From positions 1 through 64,000 of the forward strand of contig JBFMFR010000002.1 of the NCBI GenBank assembly GCA_040752025.1: a stretch of 64,000 nt of DNA, read 5' to 3'. The notes beneath the pieces were generated by a model, which saw only the letters and a program-made list of their open reading frames with translations, was not told where the DNA came from and made no database searches. The DNA is from JBFMFR01 sp040752025 (GTDB taxonomy: Bacteria > Chloroflexota > Anaerolineae > Anaerolineales > UBA4823). A program made the translations under genes and the position numbers. Positions 8,671 to 17,989 of the stretch are shown here, piece by piece. Positions within the stretch are counted from its first letter, which is position 1; each line of letters starts with the position of its first letter.

Positions 8671-9114
8671 TCACTCGGAGCGCTCGTCGCTTTCCATCTT
8701 TCGGGGCTCGCGCCGCCGGGTTTCGGGCTTCCACTGGCTGCGCTCGCGCCAGCGCAGCAGCCATTCGATCAGGATGAAACCTACCGCCAGTAAAACCACC
8801 AGGGCCAGGTTCAGGACGCGGCCGATGCGCAACCAGGCCAGCGTGGGGAAATACACGCCGGCCCAGATGGCCTGGCGCACGATCACGGTCGCCGTCGGAG
8901 GCGGGTCAGAGGGGAAGCGCAGGTTGAGGAACGCCGTTGCCGGCAGCGCTATGCCGGTCACGGCCAGCGCGCTCGTGAAGAAAAACGCCCAGCGCGATCC
9001 CCCACTGGGGCTGGTGTTCGTTAAAATGGCCCACAGGCCGCCCAGGCCCAGGAGCGTCAAAAATAAGGCGAAGGGCAAAAAGGCTTTCACAGAAAGTGTT
9101 GGTTTGGTATCCAT
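8671..9114 (-). CDS. Small membrane protein upstream of selA, function unknown
   Basis: A protein of about 147 residues with four probable membrane segments, two in the first 60 residues and two at about residues 80-125. The C-terminal tail is highly charged (Arg/Glu-rich) and probably cytoplasmic. No family was recognised. The ATG at 9114 was preferred, but an in-frame GTG at 9138 would add 8 residues; neither start has a clear Shine-Dalgarno. The stop is one base from the selA start, making this the first gene of the selA-to-fdhA run. Confidence 0.6.
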   Translation of the reverse strand: MDTKPTLSVKAFLPFALFLTLLGLGGLWAILTNTSPSGGSRWAFFFTSALAVTGIALPATAFLNLRFPSDPPPTATVIVRQAIWAGVYFPTLAWLRIGRVLNLALVVLLAVGFILIEWLLRWRERSQWKPETRRREPRKMESDERSE

Positions 9115-9170
9115 ATCACAAATTGGTTTGATCCTCACAACCGGCGGCCCGGGCTTGACAACATGGGGCC

Positions 9171-9176
9171 ATTATA
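9171..9176 (-). promoter_or_regulatory. Candidate -10 box for the selA-fdhA gene run
   Basis: A perfect TATAAT on the minus strand, between the dnaK terminator and the first gene of the run. No convincing -35 box was found at the expected distance. Assignment rests on position and the match only. Confidence 0.4.
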
Positions 9177-9196
9177 CTGTAATCCCACCAGGAAAT

Positions 9197-9236
9197 AAAA
9201 AAATCGGGTGGGTTGCCAGGGATGACAACCCACCCG
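9197..9236 (-). terminator. Rho-independent terminator of dnaK
   Basis: A perfect 11-bp stem (CGGGTGGGTTG with CAACCCACCCG) and a 10-base loop, followed on the minus strand by a run of seven T. It lies about 30 bases past the dnaK stop codon. Confidence 0.92.
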
Positions 9237-9267
9237 TTGCAATTCTTACGCCGCTTTCTACCCGGCT

Positions 9268-11211
<1,944 letters not shown>

Positions 11212-11418
11212 TTTGCTCTCCTTTCCTGCAAATCTCCATGCCACAAGCATACCCGCCCAACGCAAGAAAAGCGTTAACGCCCTGTAAGAAAAATATCAAT
11301 ATTGGCGGCGCCCCAGCGCTTTTTTTCGGCCTGTTGCGCTCCGGCGTGGAAGCGCCAGATTTGGGATTGTACGATACTCAACTACAGCATTATTAGAGAA
11401 TGAATTTTTTAACATTCC

Positions 11419-11478
11419 TACCCGTATATATGCGCCCTGGTAGCGGAATTACGCTTTCAACGGACATATATAGGGGTA
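11419..11478. promoter_or_regulatory. Inverted-repeat pair, candidate operator between dnaK and dnaA
   Basis: TACCCGTATATATG at 11419-11432 and CATATATAGGGGTA at 11465-11478 are inverted copies matching at 13 of 14 positions, separated by 32 bases. The spacing, about three helical turns centre to centre, would suit a dimer or looping regulator. Confidence 0.5.
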
Positions 11479-11557
11479 CGAAAGGCCTCGCCCCCTATCC
11501 TTGGGTCACCCGCCGCAGATCATGCAGGTTAAGAAAATCCCCTTGCGCGCGCCGTTT

Positions 11558-11583
11558 ACTTTAACGTTTGTTAACCTTAAAGT
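11558..11583. promoter_or_regulatory. AT-rich inverted repeat upstream of the dnaA promoter
   Basis: ACTTTAA at 11558-11564 and TTAAAGT at 11577-11583 form a perfect 7-bp inverted repeat around a 12-base spacer. It ends about 35 bases before the candidate dnaA -35 box, a common place for an activator or repressor site. Confidence 0.4.
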
Positions 11584-11618
11584 TTTGGGAATCTTTAGAC
11601 TTCCGTAGGTTTATCGTA

Positions 11619-11648
11619 TTGCAAACTTACGCCTATTTCTGCTAGAAT
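11619..11648 (+). promoter_or_regulatory. Candidate dnaA promoter
   Basis: TTGCAA at 11619-11624 and TAGAAT at 11643-11648, 18 bases apart, with an extended -10 (TGC before TAGAAT). It predicts a dnaA 5' leader of roughly 165 bases. Confidence 0.6.
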
Positions 11649-11822
11649 ACAGGTAGCTACGATGAAAAGATGGTTTGGGGGCCGCCACTCTGCACGATAG
11701 ACAGTGGTCTGCCGAATAGATTTGCGGATAAGCTCCGTTAACTTCACGCCCTGCTGCGGCGCCAGCAGGATGGTTTTGTCTATTATTGTCTAATCTTATC
11801 ACGGGTGAGGAGGAACATCGCG

Positions 11823-13187
11823 ATGAAAACAGAGGGAGTCCGCGCGGAACAAGCCTGGCAAGCTGCCCTCGGACAGTTGCAAATGGAAATGCCTAAAGCA
11901 GCTTTCGAAACCTGGGTGCGCGATGCGGAATTTATTACTTACGAAGATGGTTGCTTTGTTATCGGCGTACAAAACGCCTATGCTCGGGATTGGCTGGAGA
12001 GCCGCCTGGTGAGCACAGTGACTCGCCTGCTGACCGGGGTGATGAACCGTACCGTGGAGGTGCGTTTCGTGGTCTGGCAGAACACGGGCGCCTTACCGGC
12101 GGCGGCGGGCGAACCTGAGCCGGCCATCGAGGCGACTCCCAATACCTCCCCCAACAATACCCTCACTTCCCGTTATTCATTCGATAATTTCGTCGTTGGC
12201 ACCAACAATCGCCTGGCGCATGCCGCCTCGCTGGCTGTAGCCGAAAAACCCGCCCAGGCTTACAACCCTCTGTTCCTCTACGGTGGCGTAGGTTTGGGGA
12301 AAACCCACCTTTTACACGCCATTGGGAATCATTGTCACCAGCGCGGCTTGCAGGTGCTCTACGTTTCCTCCGAAGAGTTCACCAATGACCTGATCAACGC
12401 CATCCGCACGCACACCACCCAGGCTTTCCGCGAGAAATATCGCCGTATTGATGTATTGCTGGTTGACGATATCCAGTTCATCGCCGGCAAAGAGTCGACT
12501 CAGGAGGAATTCTTCCACACCTTCAACACCTTACACGGCCAGGACAAGCAGATCGTCATCACCTCCGATCGCCCGCCAAAAGCGCTGGTGACTCTGGAAG
12601 AACGCCTGTGCTCGCGCTTCGAATGGGGCCTGACTGCCGACATCCAGCCCCCCGACTTCGAGACGCGCCTGGCGATCCTGCGCTCCAAGGCTGACCGGAT
12701 CGGGCGCAAAGTGCCCAGCGAGTTGATGGAGATGATCGCTCGCCGGGTGCAGTCCAACATCCGAGAACTGGAAGGCGCCTTGACACGCGTCTCGGCCTTT
12801 GCCGAACTGAGCGGGCTGCCGATGAACCAGCAGATGGTTGAAATGGCGCTCGTAGACCTGCTGCCTCGCCGCAGCAAAGTGCAGCCAGCTGCGATCATCG
12901 AAAGAGTGGCCGAATCTTTCGACCTCAGTCCAGAAACGCTGCTCAGCCGTGATCGTTCGCGCCAGGTGGCGTTGCCGCGCCAGATTGCCATGTTCTTGAT
13001 GCGCGAGGAAGCCGACATCTCGCTGCCCCAAATCGGTGAGGCCCTGGGCGGGCGCGATCACACCACGGTGATGTATGGCTGCGACAAGGTGGCCGATATG
13101 TTGGAGCGCGACGACCGCTTGCGCCGCCAGGTGATCGAGATCAAAGAGCGTCTCTACGGTTCCAGTAGCGCAGTGCAGCGCCTTTGA
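11823..13187 (+). CDS. dnaA: Chromosomal replication initiator DnaA
   Basis: AAA+ replication initiator of 454 residues. Domain I covers about residues 1-80, followed by a short linker and the AAA+ domain with Walker A ending at Lys160 (GGVGLGKTH) and Walker B VDDIQFIAGK. The C-terminal helix-turn-helix domain has the DnaA signature GGRDHTTVMYG. The ATG at 11823 was preferred to the in-frame GTG at 11805 because a strong GAGGAGG ribosome site lies about 9 bases before it. dnaN and other usual dnaA neighbours are not downstream: a terminator follows directly, so dnaA is monocistronic here. Identification is certain; an origin nearby is not demonstrated. Confidence 0.97.
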   Translation: MKTEGVRAEQAWQAALGQLQMEMPKAAFETWVRDAEFITYEDGCFVIGVQNAYARDWLESRLVSTVTRLLTGVMNRTVEVRFVVWQNTGALPAAAGEPEPAIEATPNTSPNNTLTSRYSFDNFVVGTNNRLAHAASLAVAEKPAQAYNPLFLYGGVGLGKTHLLHAIGNHCHQRGLQVLYVSSEEFTNDLINAIRTHTTQAFREKYRRIDVLLVDDIQFIAGKESTQEEFFHTFNTLHGQDKQIVITSDRPPKALVTLEERLCSRFEWGLTADIQPPDFETRLAILRSKADRIGRKVPSELMEMIARRVQSNIRELEGALTRVSAFAELSGLPMNQQMVEMALVDLLPRRSKVQPAAIIERVAESFDLSPETLLSRDRSRQVALPRQIAMFLMREEADISLPQIGEALGGRDHTTVMYGCDKVADMLERDDRLRRQVIEIKERLYGSSSAVQRL

Positions 13188-13202
13188 ACCCATCAGCACA
13201 GT

Positions 13203-13239
13203 AAAAAAAGCCCGGGCAAACACTGGCCCGGGCTTTTTT
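13203..13239. terminator. Bidirectional terminator between dnaA and the AI-2E permease gene
   Basis: The GCCCGGGC stem is extended by A-tracts on the left and T-tracts on the right around an 8-base loop, so it can end transcription from both converging genes. Confidence 0.93.
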
Positions 13240-13256
13240 CTTCCGAATAGCCGCTG

Positions 13257-14561
13257 TTAAGCTTTTTTCGACTGCCGCTTACGCCACCAGGCGCTCAGGC
13301 TCCTGTAAAGCCGCACCCAGGGGAGTTCGATCCTGGCGGATTCCTTTTCTGGCTCAGGCCAGGGAGGCAAGTCGAACATCTTGCGCAGCACGTAGCGTCC
13401 GAGCAGATTCAATGTCGCCAGCACTGGTGCGGCCAACACCAGGCCCACGATCCCAATCAAGTTGGTGACCACGATCGCCGCGATCAACACACCAGCCGGA
13501 TGCACGCCCAGGGTTTGCCCCAACAGGCGCGGCACGATCAGGTTATCGAAAATCTGGTCCAATACCAGGCAGGCGATCAACACCAGGGCAGCGTACCTGA
13601 AGGGCGACAGGTCGAAATAGTTGCTGGTCTGGAAGAAAGCCACCAGGGCCGTAACAGTCCAGGTGATCAACGGACCAATCCAGGGCACAAAGCGGGCCAG
13701 CCCGGCCAGCATGGCGATTGCCAGGGTGAAACGCGTCCCCAGGATGGTCAGCAGGACTGAATAAGACAGGATCACCAATAGAGAGATCACCAACTGGCCG
13801 CGCAGAAATGCGTTCCAGGTTTGCGCCAGCTCGTGCCCCAGGCGGCGGGTATCGGCGTTATAGCCAGGGATTTCGATTTGTAGCGGATTCTCAGGGAACC
13901 GCCCCGACTCGGAAAGCAAAAAATACGAAACCAGCAAAACGAAAAGTCCCCAGCCCAGCGTGCTGGCCGCGCTGGTTGCTAACACGCTGACCAATCCGCC
14001 CACCTGGCCTAGCAGCGGCTGCACTACACCCAGCAACTGGTTTGCCAGAGCTGCAAGATCGAACTGGGACAAATCGAATTGGAATGGGCCGATCGCGTAA
14101 ACCCTGCCGGATAAATCGGCTAATAAAGCAGGCAAATCTTTCACGAAGCGATCCACGAAACTGACCAGGCTCTGAGCCTGCTGAATTACAGCCAACCCGG
14201 TGATCGTAAAAGACCCGCCCAATAAAACAACCAGCACCAGGTAAACGAGATTGACCGAAGTGCGCCAGGAAAGGCGCGGCGTCAAAGCGTTCAGCCGGTT
14301 TACCACAGGATGGAGCAAGAACGCCAGGATGAAAGTCAGCAGCAAGGGGCCGATAATCTGGCGGAACTGGAACAAGAGCGCCGCGAACAGCGCCACCACG
14401 GTCAGCCCAACCACCATTTTGGTGGTTGACCCCCATTTGGGCGATTCATCCGGCGCCGCTTCTACAGGTTCAGCCCCGCTCTGGAGATCGTCTGAGATGA
14501 GCTCCTCTGCTGAATCGGGGGAAAGGTTCACATCCGTCATAGGTTCAAGGTTCTTGTTCAT
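13257..14561 (-). CDS. AI-2E family (PerM/YdiK-like) membrane permease, copy 2
   Basis: Polytopic membrane protein of 434 residues. A charged N-terminal tail of about 60 residues precedes two hydrophobic helices, a soluble middle segment and five or six further helices typical of the AI-2E/PerM family. Family members export small molecules or exchange ions; the substrate is not predictable. The ATG at 14561 overlaps the end of the upstream paralogue by 17 bases; an ATG at 14540 is an alternative. Neither start has a clear ribosome site, so translation may be coupled to the upstream gene. It ends just before a bidirectional terminator. Confidence 0.82.
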   Translation of the reverse strand: MNKNLEPMTDVNLSPDSAEELISDDLQSGAEPVEAAPDESPKWGSTTKMVVGLTVVALFAALLFQFRQIIGPLLLTFILAFLLHPVVNRLNALTPRLSWRTSVNLVYLVLVVLLGGSFTITGLAVIQQAQSLVSFVDRFVKDLPALLADLSGRVYAIGPFQFDLSQFDLAALANQLLGVVQPLLGQVGGLVSVLATSAASTLGWGLFVLLVSYFLLSESGRFPENPLQIEIPGYNADTRRLGHELAQTWNAFLRGQLVISLLVILSYSVLLTILGTRFTLAIAMLAGLARFVPWIGPLITWTVTALVAFFQTSNYFDLSPFRYAALVLIACLVLDQIFDNLIVPRLLGQTLGVHPAGVLIAAIVVTNLIGIVGLVLAAPVLATLNLLGRYVLRKMFDLPPWPEPEKESARIELPWVRLYRSLSAWWRKRQSKKA

Positions 14562-15723
14562 GTTGAAGATCATCCACTTCGGGTGTTTTTTCTGTAAATG
14601 CCCTCCGCCACCACAAAGGATTGGGAGGCGGCAATGGGAATGCCACCGCGCCCGGGAACGGGTCCTGATCGAACAGGTTGGCGTAAATGTAACGACCGAG
14701 CACACGCGCGGACGCGATCGTAGGCGCAGCCAGCAAGATACCCATGACGCCTGCCAGGACCGCGCCCGATACGATCCCCAGGATGACCATCAGTGGCGGC
14801 AGGTGCACGCGTCGCCCGATGATGCGCGGGATCAAATAATTCAGGTCGAATTGCTGGAAGAACAGATGCATGCCGATCAAGATCAGCATGAAAACCCAAT
14901 TAGGAACTGGGATCCAGGTAGAACCAGCAAATAGGGCTAACAAAGACGCAATCGACAACCAGATACCATGCCCGATGCTGGGTAAGAACTCCAGCAGCCC
15001 TGCCAAAACGCCCATTGCCAGGGCGAAAGGCAGGCCAATTGCCAATCCTGCGATGGTAAAACCTGTGGCAACCACCGTCGCCAGCACCAGTTGGCCGCGG
15101 AAGAAGGCGCTCCAGATCTGGTTGATTTCAGATCGGATGTGTTCGAAATCCTGCTGATATACCGGTGGAATGACATCATCGAACCATTGGTGCAAGGCCT
15201 GCGCATCTTTCACCAGGTAGAACGAAACCACAGCGATGAACACCAGCCAGACCAGCGACGAAATTGCTTCGATGGCGAAAGCCAGCGTCTGGCTGAAAAT
15301 GGGCTCCAGCAAACCCCGCACCGAGCCTTCAATCTGCTGCAAGATTTGCGTCATGTCGATCGTTTGGCCCACCACCTGGTATTGGTTGCCGAGGATCTTC
15401 TCTACCTCGCTCAGAAAACGTTGGATATCGATGTTAAGGTTGGTCACCTGCGAAGCCAACGTGGGCAGCACCACCAGCGGGATCGTCGCCACAACAACCA
15501 GCATCACCAGATAAGCCAGCAGCGTTGCCAGGCCGCGCCGCAGCTTCAAGCGCTGCTGGAAGCTGTTCGCCAACGGTGACAAGATATAAGATAAGACAAT
15601 TGCCAGGATCAGAGGCTTGAGAACCGCGCTGAAACGATATAACAAATACAGAGCCAGCCCTAAGAGCAGCAAGGCCACAGTCAATTTCGTTTGAGAGGAC
15701 CAACGCGGGCGCGTCCCAGACAT
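14545..15723 (-). CDS. AI-2E family (PerM/YdiK-like) membrane permease, copy 1
   Basis: Polytopic membrane protein of 392 residues, homologous to the next gene; the two form a tandem paralogous pair. Hydrophobic helices occur at about residues 15-55 and 65-90, a soluble loop rich in Gln/Leu follows, and five or six helices occupy residues 160-345. It has no Shine-Dalgarno: a TATAAT lies only 6 bases before the ATG, so the message may be leaderless. A long hairpin precedes that -10 box. The acidic and charged C-terminus is probably cytoplasmic. Confidence 0.85.
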   Translation of the reverse strand: MSGTRPRWSSQTKLTVALLLLGLALYLLYRFSAVLKPLILAIVLSYILSPLANSFQQRLKLRRGLATLLAYLVMLVVVATIPLVVLPTLASQVTNLNIDIQRFLSEVEKILGNQYQVVGQTIDMTQILQQIEGSVRGLLEPIFSQTLAFAIEAISSLVWLVFIAVVSFYLVKDAQALHQWFDDVIPPVYQQDFEHIRSEINQIWSAFFRGQLVLATVVATGFTIAGLAIGLPFALAMGVLAGLLEFLPSIGHGIWLSIASLLALFAGSTWIPVPNWVFMLILIGMHLFFQQFDLNYLIPRIIGRRVHLPPLMVILGIVSGAVLAGVMGILLAAPTIASARVLGRYIYANLFDQDPFPGAVAFPLPPPNPLWWRRAFTEKTPEVDDLQHEQEP

Positions 15724-15729
15724 ACCTGA

Positions 15730-15735
15730 ATTATA
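15730..15735 (-). promoter_or_regulatory. -10 box 6 bases before the AI-2E start codon
   Basis: Perfect TATAAT on the minus strand, with the bases TCAGGT between it and the ATG at 15723. Transcription would begin at or very near the start codon. Confidence 0.55.
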
Positions 15736-15751
15736 GCTGGTTAAACAAAGT

Positions 15752-15792
15752 TTGGGCGCTTGTGTTCAACACAATTGAACACAAGCACCCAA
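15752..15792 (-). terminator. Long stem-loop between the small membrane protein and AI-2E genes
   Basis: Arms 15752-15768 and 15776-15792 pair over 17 bp; the single mismatch becomes a G-U pair in the minus-strand RNA. The loop is 7 bases. No clean T-run follows, so it could be a terminator of the upstream gene or a regulatory hairpin. Confidence 0.5.
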
Positions 15793-15818
15793 TGTCTTCG
15801 GGTCTTGATCAGGATGCT

Positions 15819-16037
15819 CTACCGCAAGAAGAAAGACAGGATGATTAAGACCGTGAAAAACGAACCTGCCAGGATGCCGATGCGGCGCAGGTCTTTGATC
15901 GTCTGGCTGTAATCCGGGTTGAATTCCTTCTCATAGGATGCCGCGCTGCTGCGAGCAGGCGCAGCAACCGATTCCTGAACAACACTTGATGTGGACGCCG
16001 AAGTGCGGCGAGACTGCCTTTTCGTCTTTTTACTCAT
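15819..16037 (-). CDS. Small single-pass membrane protein, unknown function
   Basis: A 72-residue protein. The N-terminal 45 residues are basic and Ser/Ala-rich, and one hydrophobic helix fills the C-terminus (about residues 52-71). The start has a good AGGAG ribosome site. It follows the sortase gene by 27 bases on the same strand and is probably co-transcribed with it. A tail-anchored orientation with the basic part inside is likely. No family was recognised. The size and layout recall small accessory membrane proteins, but nothing more specific can be said. Confidence 0.7.
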   Translation of the reverse strand: MSKKTKRQSRRTSASTSSVVQESVAAPARSSAASYEKEFNPDYSQTIKDLRRIGILAGSFFTVLIILSFFLR

Positions 16038-16064
16038 TCCAAACTCCTAATCTAAACTTTCTAT

Positions 16065-16979
16065 CTAGCCGCTTACCTGTAAGCGGGCAATAACCACAAT
16101 GCGCATGTTATCTTTCAGATAAGGATAACACGAAATCAGCGTAGCGGTAGGCTGAGGTGTGGGCGCAATCCATTCTACCGCAGTTGGCTGGACCACGCGT
16201 ACATCGACAACGATGTACGTATAAGCGCGCTGGTTGGTGTGTACCACCACCAGGTCGCCAGGGCGCAGGCGGTCCAGGTCACGAAATATTTCACCGAAGA
16301 TATCGTTGTGAGCCGAGAGCACCACGTTGCCGCGTTCGCCGGGGTTTGCCGAACCGATGTGCTGGCCCACACCTTTCTTCAGTTGTTCCCACCCATCTCC
16401 TTGCACAATCGGAGCATCGACCTGGATCGCAGGCACTTGCAAGCGGGTGGCCTGCTCCGGGCCGGGCGTGGGGACAGGTACGTTAAAGAGCGATTGCACC
16501 AAAGGGCGCAGATGTTCCGGGATTTCGGCTTCGTTGAAGCGCGCCCCGCCAGGCGAGTCGGGCGGAGTGTGCCCCGAGGGCAGCACCACTGCCATGATCA
16601 GCGGCGTAGGCGTCAGCGTGGGCTGCTCGAGCACAGCCACCACTTCCCGGTTCAACTCCTGGATCAGGCTCAGCCCATTGAACAAGATGAAGACAAAGCC
16701 AACCACTGCGCTGATCTCGATCAGCAATAAGAAACCATCCAGGATACGTTTGCCGCGCGAGCGCTTGTCCGGCGCGGCCTCGCCATCATCTTCTTCCTCG
16801 AGCGCGCCCGCCTGCCAACTTTCCAGGCTGGGCGTTTCCAGGTCAGAGGCGACCAACGCCACCCGTCCAGAACGCCGATAGCGCTCCAGGCGATCCTGGC
16901 GGGCTGCCCGGCGTTTTTCTACTAACAGCCAGCGCAGTTCTTCGACCGACAGGTCGTTCGGGGACTTCCTCTTCGGCAC
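16065..16979 (-). CDS. Sortase family transpeptidase
   Basis: Membrane-anchored cysteine transpeptidase. The cytoplasmic N-terminus is charged, one membrane helix lies at about residues 83-105, a Pro/Thr linker follows, and the sortase beta-barrel occupies about residues 178-304. Catalytic residues visible are His224 (SAHN), Cys284 (TLISC) and an Arg at 293 or 299. The start is uncertain. A TTG at 17009 would add 10 residues, but the GTG at 16979 has a TAAAAT -10 box 7 bases upstream, like the other candidate leaderless genes here. No LPXTG-type substrate was recognised in the window. It clusters with a small membrane protein and two permeases. Confidence 0.82.
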   Translation of the reverse strand: MPKRKSPNDLSVEELRWLLVEKRRAARQDRLERYRRSGRVALVASDLETPSLESWQAGALEEEDDGEAAPDKRSRGKRILDGFLLLIEISAVVGFVFILFNGLSLIQELNREVVAVLEQPTLTPTPLIMAVVLPSGHTPPDSPGGARFNEAEIPEHLRPLVQSLFNVPVPTPGPEQATRLQVPAIQVDAPIVQGDGWEQLKKGVGQHIGSANPGERGNVVLSAHNDIFGEIFRDLDRLRPGDLVVVHTNQRAYTYIVVDVRVVQPTAVEWIAPTPQPTATLISCYPYLKDNMRIVVIARLQVSG

Positions 16980-16986
16980 GGGGGCG

Positions 16987-16992
16987 ATTTTA
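16987..16992 (-). promoter_or_regulatory. Candidate -10 box of the sortase gene
   Basis: TAAAAT on the minus strand, 7 bases before the GTG at 16979. It supports the shorter sortase start and a leaderless message. Confidence 0.35.
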
Positions 16993-17027
16993 CCATATAT
17001 ATTGGGCAATCAGGAGGCGAACCGGCC

Positions 17028-17522
17028 TTATCCGCCGGATTCCCTGGGTCTCCAGATACTTACCAGGCGGCCATTTGTGTCTTCACGCAATTCGGCCCAC
17101 TCATCCACCGGCAGCTGCACCTGGCCCAAAGCAGCGGTAGGCAGGGTTTCATAATCGCCGGTGAGCGCCTCCAGCAGTTCCTCCAGGCCGGGGTTGTGCC
17201 CCACCACCATCACGCAATCGTATTTTGACGAAACGTGCTGAAGCGCCTCCACAAAAGCTTCCGCCCCGGCGGCGTACAAATCGCGCAGCAGTTGAATCTC
17301 TCCTTCGTAGCCGCTGGCCTCAGCCACCAGTTCCGCCGTGGTGCGAGCGCGTTTGGCGGTCGAGCTTAGAATCAAATCGGGAACCAGATCCTCCTGGCGC
17401 AACAGTTCCCCCATGCGCGGCGCATCGCGCTTGCCGCGCTTGTTCAATGGGCGGTCATGATCGCTAAGGTCGGCTTCCTTCCAACTTGATTTGGCATGCC
17501 GCAGGACGAGCAAAGTTTTCAT
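17028..17522 (-). CDS. sixA: Phosphohistidine phosphatase SixA-like protein
   Basis: Histidine-phosphatase family protein of 164 residues. The phosphate-binding RHA motif (His9 in LVLRHAKSSW) is at the N-terminus, and the second catalytic histidine lies in VVGHNPGLEELL, as in SixA. Family members remove phosphate from phosphohistidine in phosphorelay or PTS proteins. The ATG at 17522 has a GGAGG site about 8 bases upstream and gives the canonical N-terminus, so an in-frame extension was rejected. It follows the CBS-domain gene by 56 bases on the same strand. Confidence 0.85.
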   Translation of the reverse strand: MKTLLVLRHAKSSWKEADLSDHDRPLNKRGKRDAPRMGELLRQEDLVPDLILSSTAKRARTTAELVAEASGYEGEIQLLRDLYAAGAEAFVEALQHVSSKYDCVMVVGHNPGLEELLEALTGDYETLPTAALGQVQLPVDEWAELREDTNGRLVSIWRPRESGG

Positions 17523-17578
17523 TACGCCTCCAGGGAATACTTGTCCGTTTTGAACGTCGCCTTCGAGCGCACCCTGCC

Positions 17579-17968
17579 TCAGGGGATCAGCGCCCGGGCT
17601 ACCTCCCGGATCGAAATCAACCCTACCACTTCGTCGCCGATCATCACCGGCAGGTGGCGAAAACCACCGTAAGTCATGATCTTCATACACTCCTGCAGCG
17701 TGCATTGAGGCTCCACCGTAACCACTTGCGAGGTCATGATCTCGCCCACAAGTGTGCGTTGGGCGTCTCGGTCCTGCAAAATTACCCGGCGGGTGTAGTC
17801 ACGTTCCGACAGGATCCCCAACAATCTTTCACCTTCCATGACCAGCACAGCGCCGATATTTTTTTCTGCCATCAACTGCAGAGCTGAATAAACCGGCTCG
17901 TCGGGGCCGACTGCGTAGATTGCACAATCTTGCCACTCGAGGATATCATCTACAATCGTATACCTCAT
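17579..17968 (-). CDS. Two-CBS-domain protein
   Basis: A 129-residue protein made only of a CBS pair (about residues 8-60 and 73-127). Such stand-alone Bateman modules bind adenine nucleotides and regulate partner proteins. The motifs GILSERDYTRR and GLISIREVARAL mark the ends of the two domains. A GGAGG ribosome site lies 7 bases before the ATG. It is 21 bases downstream of the HerA-like gene and 56 bases upstream of sixA, in one direction, so one transcript is likely. The regulated partner cannot be named. Confidence 0.85.
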   Translation of the reverse strand: MRYTIVDDILEWQDCAIYAVGPDEPVYSALQLMAEKNIGAVLVMEGERLLGILSERDYTRRVILQDRDAQRTLVGEIMTSQVVTVEPQCTLQECMKIMTYGGFRHLPVMIGDEVVGLISIREVARALIP

Positions 17969-17989
17969 AAACGCCTCCGCTTGCCGTTT

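Larger units (their letters stand above)
11212..11822. other. dnaK-dnaA divergent intergenic region
   Basis: About 610 bases without a gene. It contains: the palindrome GCGTTAACGC at 11271-11280; a pair of 14-bp inverted arms at 11419-11432 and 11465-11478; a 7-bp inverted repeat at 11558-11583; and a good dnaA promoter at 11619-11648. No DnaA box (TTATCCACA) was recognised, so there is no direct evidence for a replication origin here. Confidence 0.8.

Noticed and set aside
11212..11822. Replication origin next to dnaA
   Set aside because: No DnaA boxes could be seen and dnaN is absent, so position alone does not support an origin.
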